Shown here: positions 1-7,349 of the stretch, one piece after another
How the letters are laid out: the number at the start of each line of letters is the position of its first letter
How positions within the stretch are numbered: the stretch's first letter is position 1
Source of the DNA: an uncultured Dysosmobacter sp.
Lineage (GTDB): Bacteria; Bacillota; Clostridia; Oscillospirales; Oscillospiraceae
Direction: 5' to 3'
Length of the DNA: 7,712 bases
NCBI GenBank assembly: GCA_934504065.1
Contig: CAKSVQ010000109.1
Location: 1-7,712, forward strand
The notes under the pieces: generated by a model
Told to the model about the DNA's origin: nothing
Database searches by the model: none
The model's input: only the letters and a program-made list of their open reading frames with translations
Translations under genes and position numbers: made by a program

Positions 1-63
1 AGTGAAACGCTTTTCACTGGTGACGGAAATACTGGGAGGCCCGCAGGCCGAGACAGTAAAAGT

Positions 64-96
64 GTTTTCTGCCACGCGCATGTCGCGGCAGAAAAC
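64..96. repeat. Perfect 10-bp inverted repeat (hairpin)
   Basis: GTTTTCTGCC (64-73) pairs exactly with GGCAGAAAAC (87-96) around a 13-base loop. It lies about 120 bases past the stop of the minus-strand hydrolase gene. On that strand the hairpin is followed by ACTTTTACTG, which is too poor in consecutive T for a standard intrinsic terminator. It could still stabilise the 3' end of that transcript. Confidence 0.6.
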
Positions 97-108
97 CGAT
101 TTTAATTC

Positions 109-130
109 TTTCGCGTTTCTGAACGCGAAA
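109..130. repeat. Perfect 9-bp inverted repeat (hairpin)
   Basis: TTTCGCGTT (109-117) pairs exactly with AACGCGAAA (122-130) around the tetraloop TCTG. It sits 12 bases from the hairpin at 64-96, so the two form a tandem stem-loop pair between the minus-strand hydrolase gene and the left window edge. Neither strand has a clean T-tract directly after it, so termination is not well supported. Confidence 0.6.
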
Positions 131-214
131 CTCTGCGAGGCTTTTTCCACAAACTCCGCAGGTTGTCAATAAAGTCTGAATAGATTTTTGGGGCAACCCG
201 CGCACATCGTTCTT

Positions 215-1816
215 TTATACTTCCCACTTTTCCAGCAGCTGGCGGAGCTGGTCGGCAAAGCGGGCAAGGGTCTTGTTGTCCAGCCCCTTGCTGCGCTTGA
301 TAAACGCCATAAGCCGCTCGCCCACGGCCACCAGACGCTCGTAGGCAGAGCTGGTCTTCACACCGCCCGCGGCTCTGGCCTTGCGCTCGGGCAAATACCC
401 CACGGAGACCACCTTGTCCGCGATCAGGTCATAGACCTCCGTATACTGGGGCGCGTGGGCCGTGAAGCCCAGTGCCGCCACGGACTGGGCGAAGAACGGT
501 GCCACCTCCCGGTCACCGTGGACGATGAACACGTGCTGCGGCTTTGGGGACTTGAAGTCCGCGATCCAGCTCAGCAGGTGGTCCCGGTCGGCATGGGAGC
601 TGAGGCCCTGAAAATTCACGATCTGGGCGTTGACGGCGATCTCCTCACCGAAGAGCTTCACGCTCTTTGCCCCCTCCAGCAGCGTGCGGCCCAGCGTGCC
701 CTCGCCCTGATAGCCCACGAACACCACGGTGCACTCCTTGCGCCAGAGGTTGTGCTTGAGGTGATGGCGGATGCGGCCCGCGTCGCACATGCCCGAAGCG
801 GAGATGATGACCTTGGGCGTGGGGTCCTCATTAAGCTGCTTGGATTCCTCACTGGTCTCCGTCATGCGCAGATTGGTGAAGTTGAACATATGGGTGCCGT
901 CCTGCACCAGTGCCAGCGCGTCCTCATCCAGATAGCCGTGCAGGTTCCCGGTGAAGATGGTGGTGGCCTTTTTCGCCAGCGGCGAGTCAATATACACCGG
1001 GAAATCCGGGTCGGTCTTCACCATACCCTTGTCCTTGATCTCCCGAATGAAGTATAAAAGCTCCTGCGTGCGGCCCACGGCGAAGGAGGGGATGATGACA
1101 TTGCCGCCCCGGGCGATGGTCTCGTCAATGATCTCGGCCAGATCGTCGGTATAGCTCCACACCTCCGTGTGGTTGCGGTCGCCGTAGGTGGACTCCATCA
1201 CCACGTAATCCGCCCCGTGGATGTGCACCGGGTCACGGATGATGGGCTGGTTGACGTTGCCAAGGTCGCCGGAGAACACCAGCCGCTTCTGCACGCCGTC
1301 CTCCTCCGCGTCCACAATGATGCTGGCCGAGCCCAGCAGGTGGCCCGCGTCGATGAACTCCAGCGTCACGCCTGGGCAAAGGGGCACCCGCTGGCCGTAT
1401 TCGCAGGTGGTCATATACTGCCGGACGCGGGCGGCGTCCTCCACCGTGTAAAGCGGCTCCACATGGGGCGCGCCGGAGCGCTCAGCCTTGCGGTTTTTCC
1501 ACTCGGCGTCCTGCTCCTGAATGTGGGCGGAGTCCTGTAACATGATGTCCAGCAGGTCGGCCGTCAGCCGGGTGGTGACGATGCGGCCCTGAAAGCCCTG
1601 CTTGATGAGCATGGGAATGCGGCCGGAATGGTCGATATGGGCATGGGTCACCAGCACATAGTCGATGCTTCCCGCCGCAAAGGGAAACTCGGCGTTGTTG
1701 ACCTCGTCCCGCCCCTGCTGCAATCCGCAGTCCACAAGGATCTTCTTTCCGTTCACTTCCAGACAGTGGCAGCTGCCGGTCACGCACTGGTCAGCGCCGT
1801 AAAAGCTCAGTTTCAT
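215..1816 (-). CDS. Beta-CASP metallo-beta-lactamase-fold hydrolase with RNA specificity domain
   Basis: Encodes 533 residues of the YSH1/CPSF-like branch of metallo-beta-lactamase proteins, cytoplasmic zinc enzymes that generally act as RNA nucleases. The signature HAHIDH is at residues 58-63. Further candidate metal ligands are H159 (AGHLLGS) and D184 (SGD). The beta-CASP insert shows E208-S209 (motif A type), the SASGMCDAGRIRHHL block at 339-353, and H433 in IVHGD. The RNA-specificity segment FQGLSSHAD is at 402-410. Length fits bacterial members of about 530-550 residues. The start at 1816 is preferred over the in-frame ATG at 1849. It has AAGGAGG with a 5-base spacer, and the upstream ATG would lie at or ahead of the predicted transcription start. 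The gene is divergent from secA, and no clear terminator follows its stop. Substrate is unknown: an RNase is the family expectation, but the sequence does not prove it. Confidence 0.9.
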   Translation of the reverse strand: MKLSFYGADQCVTGSCHCLEVNGKKILVDCGLQQGRDEVNNAEFPFAAGSIDYVLVTHAHIDHSGRIPMLIKQGFQGRIVTTRLTADLLDIMLQDSAHIQEQDAEWKNRKAERSGAPHVEPLYTVEDAARVRQYMTTCEYGQRVPLCPGVTLEFIDAGHLLGSASIIVDAEEDGVQKRLVFSGDLGNVNQPIIRDPVHIHGADYVVMESTYGDRNHTEVWSYTDDLAEIIDETIARGGNVIIPSFAVGRTQELLYFIREIKDKGMVKTDPDFPVYIDSPLAKKATTIFTGNLHGYLDEDALALVQDGTHMFNFTNLRMTETSEESKQLNEDPTPKVIISASGMCDAGRIRHHLKHNLWRKECTVVFVGYQGEGTLGRTLLEGAKSVKLFGEEIAVNAQIVNFQGLSSHADRDHLLSWIADFKSPKPQHVFIVHGDREVAPFFAQSVAALGFTAHAPQYTEVYDLIADKVVSVGYLPERKARAAGGVKTSSAYERLVAVGERLMAFIKRSKGLDNKTLARFADQLRQLLEKWEV

Positions 1817-1850
1817 AATGGCCTCCTTGTTGCTCTCGGTTCTTAGCATA

Positions 1851-1879
1851 ATTTTATCATACTCCCCTCAAAAGCACAA
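1851..1879 (-). promoter_or_regulatory. Sigma-70/sigma-A type promoter for the hydrolase gene
   Basis: Read on the minus strand, the -35 box TTGTGC (1879-1874) and the -10 box TAAAAT (1856-1851) are separated by exactly 17 bases. The -10 is preceded by TGA, giving an extended -10 motif. The -10 matches TATAAT in 5 of 6 positions; the -35 matches in only 3 of 6. The predicted start is near 1844, leaving a leader of about 28 bases with AAGGAGG. This placement excludes the in-frame ATG at 1849 as a start. Confidence 0.6.
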
Positions 1880-2034
1880 TCGGCGTTTTCGGAAATTTGC
1901 CCAGTTTCGCCGCAAAAAGGGCGCGGTTTTTGGCCACATTTTGCGTCACACTCCGCAAAAACCGCCAAACAGGTGGAAAACCGTCACCTTTTTTGACCGG
2001 ATTGTGAACTTTTTTCCAAAAGGGCGGATTTTCT
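1880..2034. other. Divergent spacer between the two promoters, with nested inverted repeats
   Basis: This AT-richer stretch lies between the two predicted promoters and shows no convincing gene. GCGGTTTTTG (1923-1932) pairs exactly with CAAAAACCGC (1956-1965). An alternative inner hairpin, TTTTGCG (1939-1945) with CGCAAAA (1954-1960), competes for the same right arm. CCGCAAAAA occurs as a direct repeat at 1910-1918 and 1953-1961. AGGTG/CACCT followed by T6 (near 1971-1994) is a weak hairpin. The repeats could be operators for one or both divergent genes, or relics. Confidence 0.4.
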
Positions 2035-2063
2035 TTGCATTTTGCAGCCGTCTGTGATATGCT
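2035..2063 (+). promoter_or_regulatory. Candidate secA promoter, extended -10 type
   Basis: TTGCAT (2035-2040) is followed after 17 bases by TATGCT (2058-2063). TG stands one base ahead of the -10, giving an extended -10. Both boxes are only moderate matches (3 of 6 and 4 of 6). An overlapping alternative is TTTGCA (2041-2046) with TATCTT (2063-2068). The implied start near 2070 gives a leader of about 50 bases before secA. Confidence 0.45.
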
Positions 2064-2087
2064 ATCTTAGATTTATTACGGATATAC

Positions 2088-2109
2088 TCCTTTATATAGT
2101 AGGAAAGGA
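2088..2109 (+). promoter_or_regulatory. secA ribosome binding site, possibly masked by a small hairpin
   Basis: The best Shine-Dalgarno match is AAGGATG/AAAGGA at 2104-2111, about 10-12 bases before the secA ATG, which is rather far. The upstream TCCTTT (2088-2093) is an exact complement of AAAGGA (2104-2109) with a 10-base loop, so folding would hide the site. An out-of-frame ATG at 2109 starts directly after AGGAAAGG. The stem is short and AT-rich, so its effect is uncertain. Confidence 0.4.
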
Positions 2110-2121
2110 TGTTTCAAACCT

Positions 2122-4875
2122 ATGGGACTTTTCAAATCTATTTTTGGGGATTACAGCTCCCGCGAGCTGAAATCCATCTATCCCATTGTGGATAAGATCG
2201 AGGCGCTGGCCGAGGAATACAAGGCCATGAGCGACACCGAGCTGCAGGCCAAAACGCCGGAGTTCAAGGAGCGCCTTGCAAACGGCGAGACGCTGGACGA
2301 CATTCTGCCCGAAGCATTTGCCACCGCCCGGGAGGCTGCCGACCGCGTGCTGGGCATGCGCCCCTACCGGGTGCAGCTGGTGGGCGGCATCGTGCTGCAT
2401 CAGGGCCGTATCGCCGAGATGAAGACCGGCGAGGGCAAAACGCTGGTGGCCACGCTGCCCGCCTATCTCAACGCCCTGGCGGGGCAGGGCGTGCACATCG
2501 TCACCGTGAACGACTATCTTGCCAAGCGCGACAGCGAGTGGATGGGCAAGGTGCACCGCTTCCTCGGGCTGAAGGTGGGCCTGATCGTCCACGGCCTGAC
2601 CAGTAAGGAGCGGCAGGCCGCCTACGCCGCCGACATTACCTACGGCACCAACAACGAAATGGGCTTCGATTACCTCCGCGACAATATGTGCATCTACTCC
2701 AGCGAGCTGGTGCAGCGGGGCCACAGCTTCGCCATCGTGGACGAGGTGGACTCCATTTTGATCGACGAGGCCCGCACCCCCCTCATCATCTCCGGTCAGG
2801 GCGAAAAATCCACCCAGCTTTATGACATGGCGGAAATGTTCGTCTCCCGGCTGAAAAAGCAGGTGGTGGTGCAGGTGGACGACAAGGAGGAAGAGGACGT
2901 CTCCATCGATGCGGACTACATCGTGGACGAAAAAGCCAAAACCGCCACCCTCACCGCCTCCGGCATCGCCAAGGCAGAGGAGTTTTTCCACGTGGAGAAC
3001 CTGTCCGATCCCTCCAACGCCACGCTGAACCACCACATCAATCAGGCCCTGAAGGCCCACGGCACCATGAAGCGGGACATTGACTACGTGGTCAAGGACG
3101 GCGAGGTCATCATCGTTGACGAGTTCACCGGCCGTCTCATGTTCGGCCGCCGGTACTCCAACGGCCTGCATCAGGCCATTGAAGCCAAAGAGCACGTGAA
3201 CGTCAACAGCGAAAACAAGACGCTGGCCACCATCACCTTCCAGAATTACTTCCGCCTGTACGACAAGCTCTCCGGTATGACCGGCACCGCCATGACCGAG
3301 CAGGAGGAATTCGGCACCATCTACAATCTGGACATCGTGGAAATTCCCACCAATCGCCCCAACCAGCGTGTGGACCACCACGACGTGGTGTACAAGACCG
3401 AGGCGGGCAAGTTCCGCGCCGTCATCGCGCAGGTGAAGGAGTGCCATGAAAAGGGCCAGCCTGTGCTGGTGGGCACCGTGTCCATTGAAAAGAACGAGCT
3501 TTTAAGCCACCTTTTGCAGCGGGAGGGCATCCAGCATAACCTGCTGAACGCCAAGAACCACGAAAAGGAAGCCGAGATCGTGGCGCAGGCCGGCAAGCTG
3601 GGCGCCGTCACCGTGGCCACCAACATGGCTGGCCGCGGCACCGACATTATGCTGGGCGGCAACGCCGAATACCTCTCCCGGGCCGATCTGGTGAAGGCCG
3701 GATACTCCGAGGAAGTGATCGTGGACGCCACAGGCTATGCCGAGACGGACAATGAGGAAATCCTTGCCGCCCGTAAGCTCTTTGCCGAGCGGATGGCCTT
3801 CCACAAGGCCGCCATCAGCGAAGAGGCAGAAAAGGTGCGAGCGGCAGGCGGCCTGTTCATCATCGGCACGGAGCGCCATGAGTCCCGCCGGATCGACAAT
3901 CAGCTCCGCGGCCGCGCGGGCCGTCAGGGCGACCCCGGCGAGACCCGGTTCTACCTCTCTTTGGAGGATGATCTGATGCGCCTGTTCGGCGGCGAGCGCA
4001 TCACCAACATGATGGAAAAGTTCGATCTGGACGAGGACACTCCCATTGAAAACCGGATGCTGACCAAAGCCATCGAAAACGCCCAGACCACCGTGGAGAG
4101 CCGGAACTTCCAGTCCCGTAAGAGCGTGCTGGAATATGACGACGTGATGAACAAGCAGCGGGAGATCATCTATGCCCAGCGCCGTCAGGTGCTGGACGGC
4201 ATGGACATCAAGTCCACCGTGCTGAACATGATGCACACCTCCGTTTCCAACCACGTGGCGCTGGCCTTCGGTGAAAACCAGCATCTGGATGCCGCCCAGT
4301 ATCACGAAATGCTCAAGGGCATGGAAGGCATCTACTTTGCAAAGGACGCCGTGACCTTCCCCGACAGCGAAATCTCCTCCAAGACGCAGGAGGACTTTGA
4401 CGAGGCCTTCATTGCCGCCGCCGAAAAGACCTACGAGGCCAAGGAGGTCGAGATCACCTCCCCCATCATGCGGGAACTGGAGCGGGTCATCATGCTGCGG
4501 GTGGTGGACGAATACTGGATGGACCACATCGACGCCATGGATGACCTCAAGCAGGGCATCCGCCTGCAGGCTTACGGCAACAACAACCCCGTGGACGTTT
4601 ACAAGCGCGAGTCCCTGACCATGTTTGAAGAGATGGTCTCCGCCATTCAGGACGAGACCGTCCGCCGCCTGTACTCCGTCCGGCTGAAGAAGGACGAGGA
4701 GGTCAAGCGGGAGCGCGTGGCCAAGGCCACCACGGAAAACGTGGGCGGCGACGGCACCACCCCCAAAAAGCAGCCCAAAAAGGTGGTCAAGATCGGCCGC
4801 AACGATCCCTGCCCCTGCGGCAGCGGATTGAAGTGGAAGAAGTGCACCTGCAAGGAATACCACCCCGACCTGTAA
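2122..4875 (+). CDS. secA: Preprotein translocase ATPase subunit SecA
   Basis: SecA is the ATP-driven motor that pushes secretory preproteins through the SecYEG channel at the cytoplasmic face of the membrane. The 917 residues are complete (E. coli 901, B. subtilis 841). Walker A is GEGKT at 103-107 and the DEAD-type box DEVD is at 207-210. The preprotein cross-linking region runs roughly 225-375. NBD2 carries NMAGRGTDI (501-509) and [13 protein letters not shown] (594-606), with a variable insert around 515-570. The helical scaffold contains [15 protein letters not shown] (792-806). The tail is a lysine-rich linker followed by a zinc motif with C897, C899, C908 and C910. The usual final pair is adjacent (CC or CH), whereas here it is C-T-C. 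The start is set by the conserved N-terminus MGLFKSIFG. The gene is flanked by its own promoter and a strong terminator, so it is probably monocistronic. prfB, a frequent downstream neighbour of secA in Firmicutes, is not here. Confidence 0.99.
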   Translation: MGLFKSIFGDYSSRELKSIYPIVDKIEALAEEYKAMSDTELQAKTPEFKERLANGETLDDILPEAFATAREAADRVLGMRPYRVQLVGGIVLHQGRIAEMKTGEGKTLVATLPAYLNALAGQGVHIVTVNDYLAKRDSEWMGKVHRFLGLKVGLIVHGLTSKERQAAYAADITYGTNNEMGFDYLRDNMCIYSSELVQRGHSFAIVDEVDSILIDEARTPLIISGQGEKSTQLYDMAEMFVSRLKKQVVVQVDDKEEEDVSIDADYIVDEKAKTATLTASGIAKAEEFFHVENLSDPSNATLNHHINQALKAHGTMKRDIDYVVKDGEVIIVDEFTGRLMFGRRYSNGLHQAIEAKEHVNVNSENKTLATITFQNYFRLYDKLSGMTGTAMTEQEEFGTIYNLDIVEIPTNRPNQRVDHHDVVYKTEAGKFRAVIAQVKECHEKGQPVLVGTVSIEKNELLSHLLQREGIQHNLLNAKNHEKEAEIVAQAGKLGAVTVATNMAGRGTDIMLGGNAEYLSRADLVKAGYSEEVIVDATGYAETDNEEILAARKLFAERMAFHKAAISEEAEKVRAAGGLFIIGTERHESRRIDNQLRGRAGRQGDPGETRFYLSLEDDLMRLFGGERITNMMEKFDLDEDTPIENRMLTKAIENAQTTVESRNFQSRKSVLEYDDVMNKQREIIYAQRRQVLDGMDIKSTVLNMMHTSVSNHVALAFGENQHLDAAQYHEMLKGMEGIYFAKDAVTFPDSEISSKTQEDFDEAFIAAAEKTYEAKEVEITSPIMRELERVIMLRVVDEYWMDHIDAMDDLKQGIRLQAYGNNNPVDVYKRESLTMFEEMVSAIQDETVRRLYSVRLKKDEEVKRERVAKATTENVGGDGTTPKKQPKKVVKIGRNDPCPCGSGLKWKKCTCKEYHPDL

Positions 4876-4880
4876 ATCCC

Positions 4881-4895
4881 GGGAGCCACGCTCCC
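4881..4895. repeat. Small perfect hairpin before the secA terminator
   Basis: GGGAGC (4881-4886) pairs with GCTCCC (4890-4895) around the loop CAC, starting 5 bases after the secA stop. It stands two bases ahead of the main terminator hairpin and may act with it in ending or protecting the secA transcript. Confidence 0.55.
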
Positions 4896-4897
4896 TC

Positions 4898-4940
4898 CGC
4901 CCCCCGTCCCCGGCCCTTTGGCCGGATGGGGGGCGTTTTT
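4898..4940 (+). terminator. Intrinsic terminator after secA
   Basis: CGCCCCCC (4898-4905) pairs with GGGGGGCG (4928-4935). The stem continues through a G-T and a T-A pair, a two-base CC bulge (4908-4909), and CCGGCC/GGCCGG (4910-4915 with 4920-4925) closed by the loop CTTT. Five T follow directly (4936-4940). This is a very GC-rich stem with a T-tract, the standard rho-independent form. Confidence 0.92.
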
Positions 4941-4967
4941 CAAAATCCGCCGTTTAGGAGGTTTTTC

Positions 4968-5768
4968 ATGTCCTTTCTCATGCAAGAGCGCTCCGGCCTG
5001 CGCTATCTGACCTCTTCCGCCCTCTCCGGCGTGCGCCACGGGTTTTCCACCCGGCAGGGCGGCGTTTCCCCCGCCCCGTGGGACAGCCTGAATCTGGGCC
5101 CCAGCCGGGGCGACGCCATGGACAACGTGGCTGAAAATTACCGCCGCTTCTGCGCCGCCATCGGGGCGAACAGCCATCAGGTGGTCCTGAGCCGACAGGT
5201 GCACGAGACCACCGTCCGCGTCTGCACCGCCGCCGACGCCGGAAAGGGCCTTCAGCAGGAGCGGGATTACACCGCCGACGCCCTTATCACCTGTGAAAGC
5301 AACCTTGCACTGACGGTTTTTTCCGCCGACTGCGGCATTTTGCTGCTCTGGGACCCGGTCAGCGGAGCCGTGGGCGGCGTGCACGCCGGATGGCGGGGCT
5401 GCGCCGCCGGGATCGTGGAAAAGACCGTGAAAGCCATGTCGATGGAATACGGTGCCCGTCCGCAGGACCTGCGGGCCGCCGTGGGCCCCTGCATCGGCCC
5501 GTGCTGCTTTGAAACGGACAGTGATGTGGCCGATGCCATGAAGCAGGCGCTGGGCGGGGACGCCGCGCCCTATATCCGCTGGCAGCCCCCCAAATTCCAC
5601 GTGGACCTTGCCGGGCTGAACCGCCAGTGGCTGCTGCGCGCAGGTGTGCTGCCCGGACACATCGATATGTGCGGCCTTTGCACCGCCTGCCACCCGGAGC
5701 TTTTCTGGTCCCACCGGAAAATGGGCAACGCCCGGGGTGTGCAGTGCGCCATGATCGTCCGGCCCTGA
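4968..5768 (+). CDS. pgeF: Peptidoglycan editing factor PgeF (YfiH/YlmD/LACC1 family)
   Basis: Encodes 266 residues of the YfiH/YlmD family, related to human LACC1. E. coli YfiH/PgeF is linked to removing wrongly incorporated amino acids from peptidoglycan precursors, and other members have purine nucleoside phosphorylase or deaminase activity; earlier annotations called them polyphenol oxidases or laccases. The family's metal triad is visible as H79 (SRQVHE), C122 (SADCG) and H139 (VHAGWRG). AVGPCIGPCCFE (171-182) and CGLCTACHPELFWSHR (235-250) are further conserved blocks. The start is fixed by TAGGAGG with a 6-base spacer; a longer reading frame reaches into the secA end but has no such site. 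The gene follows the secA terminator by only 27 bases and precedes the lipoprotein gene by 18. In many Firmicutes this gene sits near sepF/ylmE; here it does not. Exact activity in this organism is open. Confidence 0.93.
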   Translation: MSFLMQERSGLRYLTSSALSGVRHGFSTRQGGVSPAPWDSLNLGPSRGDAMDNVAENYRRFCAAIGANSHQVVLSRQVHETTVRVCTAADAGKGLQQERDYTADALITCESNLALTVFSADCGILLLWDPVSGAVGGVHAGWRGCAAGIVEKTVKAMSMEYGARPQDLRAAVGPCIGPCCFETDSDVADAMKQALGGDAAPYIRWQPPKFHVDLAGLNRQWLLRAGVLPGHIDMCGLCTACHPELFWSHRKMGNARGVQCAMIVRP

Positions 5769-5786
5769 GCGGGAGGAGGCAGCCCT

Positions 5787-7313
5787 ATGAAAAAAACGCT
5801 TGTCCTTCTTTTGTGCGCCCTGCTGTGCGCCCTGCCCCTGACCGGATGCTGGCAGGCAGAGCCCGAGGGGGAAAACACCGAGCTGATCCAGCCGGAAACT
5901 CCCGCCGAAGAAGCGCCCTCCGATGATGCCCGCCTGCCCGAGCATCTTGCCCTGCCCTATATCCCGGACCGCTCGCTGGACCCCGTGACCTGCCCGGACG
6001 GGATGCAGCAGACCGTGGCTTCGCTGCTGTGCGAGGGGCTTTTCCGGCTGGGAGGGGACTTTGAACCCCAGCCGTGGCTTTGCAGCGGCTACACCGTAAA
6101 CGAGACCTTTACCTCTTATACTTTCACGCTGCGCAGCGGCGTCACCTTTTCCGACGGGTCGCCTCTCACCGCCTCCGACGTGCGCGCAACGCTGCTGCGG
6201 GCAAAAAGCTCTGACCGATACGGCGCAAGGCTAGCCGCCGTTTCTTCCATCACTGCCGGAGACGGCGCGGTGACGGTATCCCTCTCCGCTCCCAACAGCG
6301 GCCTGCCCGCCCTGCTGGACATTCCCATCATCAAATCCGGCACGGAGAACGCCCCGGTGGGCACCGGGCCATACCTCTTCTCGCAGGCGGAGGACGGTGC
6401 GTGGCTGGTGGCTAACCAGACGTGGTGGGCAGGCGCCATTCAACCCACCGACCGGATCGCGCTGGTGGAGGCCGCCGACCGGGACACCATGCTCTACCGC
6501 TTCACCTCCCGGGATGTGCAGCTCATCACCGCCGACCTTACCGGGGTCTCTCCGGTCAGCGTTACCGGAAGCATCAGCTATCAGGATGTGGACACCACGG
6601 TGCTGCAATTCATCGGCTGCAACGCCCGCCGCCAGCCGCTGGACGATCCGGCGCTGCGCCGGGCGCTGGGCATGGCCGTGAACCGCAGCCGCATCGTCAG
6701 CGCCTTTCTCTCCGGCCACGGCAGCGCCGCCCAGTTCCCCGTCTCCCCGGTCTCGCCTCTGTATCCCACGGCGCTGGAGCGCACCTATTCCAAGGATGAA
6801 CTGACCGCTACGCTGGCCCAGAGCGGCTATACTCCGGGCCGGACGCTGACGCTGCTGGTCAACAGCGAAAACAGCTTCAAGACCTCCATCGCCGCTTACC
6901 TTGCCGAGTCCTTCACCGATGCGGGCATCCCCGTTTCCGTCAAGGCCCTGCCGTGGGAGGAATTTACCGCTGCGCTGGCCGCCGGGAACTTTGATCTTTA
7001 CTATGGCGAGGTGCGCCTTGGCGCGGACTGGGACCTCACAAGCCTGCTTGCCACAAACGGCAGCCTGAACACGGGCGGCTGGGGCGACGAGAGCTGTGAC
7101 CTGCTGCTGCGCTCCTTTGCCTCCGCCACCGACCGCACCGCCGCCATGGAAAGCCTGTGCCGCCGCCTGCAGGCCCAGATGCCTGTGATCCCGGTGTGCT
7201 TCAAGTCCACCTCCGTCCTCACCCAGTCCGGTGTGCTGGAGGGACTGACCTCCACCGCTGCCGAGCCGTTCTACGGGCTCGCGGACTGCACGGTGCACTT
7301 GAAAAAGCCTTAA
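5787..7313 (+). CDS. ABC transporter solute-binding lipoprotein, family 5 (peptide/nickel type)
   Basis: Encodes 508 residues. The N-terminus is a lipoprotein signal: two lysines, a hydrophobic stretch, and the lipobox LTGC with C21 as the predicted lipidated residue. An acidic, glutamate- and proline-rich linker (about 24-48) follows. The body has family-5 (DppA/OppA-type) features: LRSGVTFSDGSPLTASDV (115-132), VGTGPYLF (191-198), NQTWW (210-214), and DDPALRRALGMAVNR (286-300). It should be anchored outside the membrane and deliver oligopeptides or a similar ligand to an ABC permease. GGAGGAGG with a 7-base spacer supports the ATG. It is 18 bases after pgeF with no terminator between them, so the two are probably cotranscribed, and a strong hairpin follows the stop. 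No permease or ATPase gene is in the window, so the partner must be elsewhere. The ligand cannot be read from the sequence. Confidence 0.9.
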   Translation: MKKTLVLLLCALLCALPLTGCWQAEPEGENTELIQPETPAEEAPSDDARLPEHLALPYIPDRSLDPVTCPDGMQQTVASLLCEGLFRLGGDFEPQPWLCSGYTVNETFTSYTFTLRSGVTFSDGSPLTASDVRATLLRAKSSDRYGARLAAVSSITAGDGAVTVSLSAPNSGLPALLDIPIIKSGTENAPVGTGPYLFSQAEDGAWLVANQTWWAGAIQPTDRIALVEAADRDTMLYRFTSRDVQLITADLTGVSPVSVTGSISYQDVDTTVLQFIGCNARRQPLDDPALRRALGMAVNRSRIVSAFLSGHGSAAQFPVSPVSPLYPTALERTYSKDELTATLAQSGYTPGRTLTLLVNSENSFKTSIAAYLAESFTDAGIPVSVKALPWEEFTAALAAGNFDLYYGEVRLGADWDLTSLLATNGSLNTGGWGDESCDLLLRSFASATDRTAAMESLCRRLQAQMPVIPVCFKSTSVLTQSGVLEGLTSTAAEPFYGLADCTVHLKKP

Positions 7314-7349
7314 ACGGCCCCTAAATTTCCAGAAAGTTCTATTTAGTGG

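Larger units (their letters stand above)
1..214. other. Structured AT-richer region with four stem-loops; possible gene tail or dispersed repeat
   Basis: No recognisable gene lies here. Four inverted repeats are packed into 130 bases: AGTGAAA/TTTCACT (1-7 with 12-18), GGCC/GGCC (38-41 with 46-49), a perfect 10-bp stem (64-73 with 87-96) and a perfect 9-bp stem TTTCGCGTT/AACGCGAAA (109-117 with 122-130). On the plus strand the frame starting at position 2 is open from the window edge to a TAA at 170-172. It could be the last 56 codons of a gene entering from the left, convergent with the minus-strand hydrolase; internal candidate starts are GTG at 62 and ATG at 80. On the minus strand a GTG-started frame of 63 codons spans 205-14. 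Neither shows a domain I recognise. Base composition is less GC-rich than the neighbouring genes. The dense hairpins fit a repeat or 3' processing region better than an ordinary gene. Confidence 0.45.

Noticed and set aside
14..205. Minus-strand 63-codon GTG-started frame downstream of the hydrolase
   Set aside because: It runs through four hairpins, has no convincing ribosome binding site and no known domain. It is described within the structured region instead of being called a gene.
188..1057. Plus-strand frame of 289 codons opposite the hydrolase gene
   Set aside because: It lies antisense to a gene with clear catalytic motifs and has no ribosome binding site or recognisable domain.
1817..1849. 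Upstream in-frame start of the hydrolase at 1849
   Set aside because: It lies at or ahead of the predicted transcription start, and the ATG at 1816 has AAGGAGG at 5 bases.
1818..2057. Plus-strand 79-codon frame in the divergent spacer
   Set aside because: It starts antisense to the hydrolase leader, runs through both promoters, has no good ribosome binding site, and its translation is basic low-information sequence.
2092..4863. Long minus-strand open frames of about 450 codons opposite secA (2092-3447 and 3502-4863)
   Set aside because: They are mirror frames of a GC-rich coding region. Their translations are rich in H, V, G and L with no recognisable motif, and they overlap a certain secA.
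4833..4967. Longer pgeF reading from an ATG at 4833
   Set aside because: It would overlap the end of secA and translate through the terminator hairpin. The ATG at 4968 has TAGGAGG at ideal spacing and begins at the usual family N-terminus.
4647..5945. Minus-strand 432-codon frame opposite pgeF
   Set aside because: It crosses the secA terminator and overlaps three plus-strand genes; its composition is typical of an antisense shadow.
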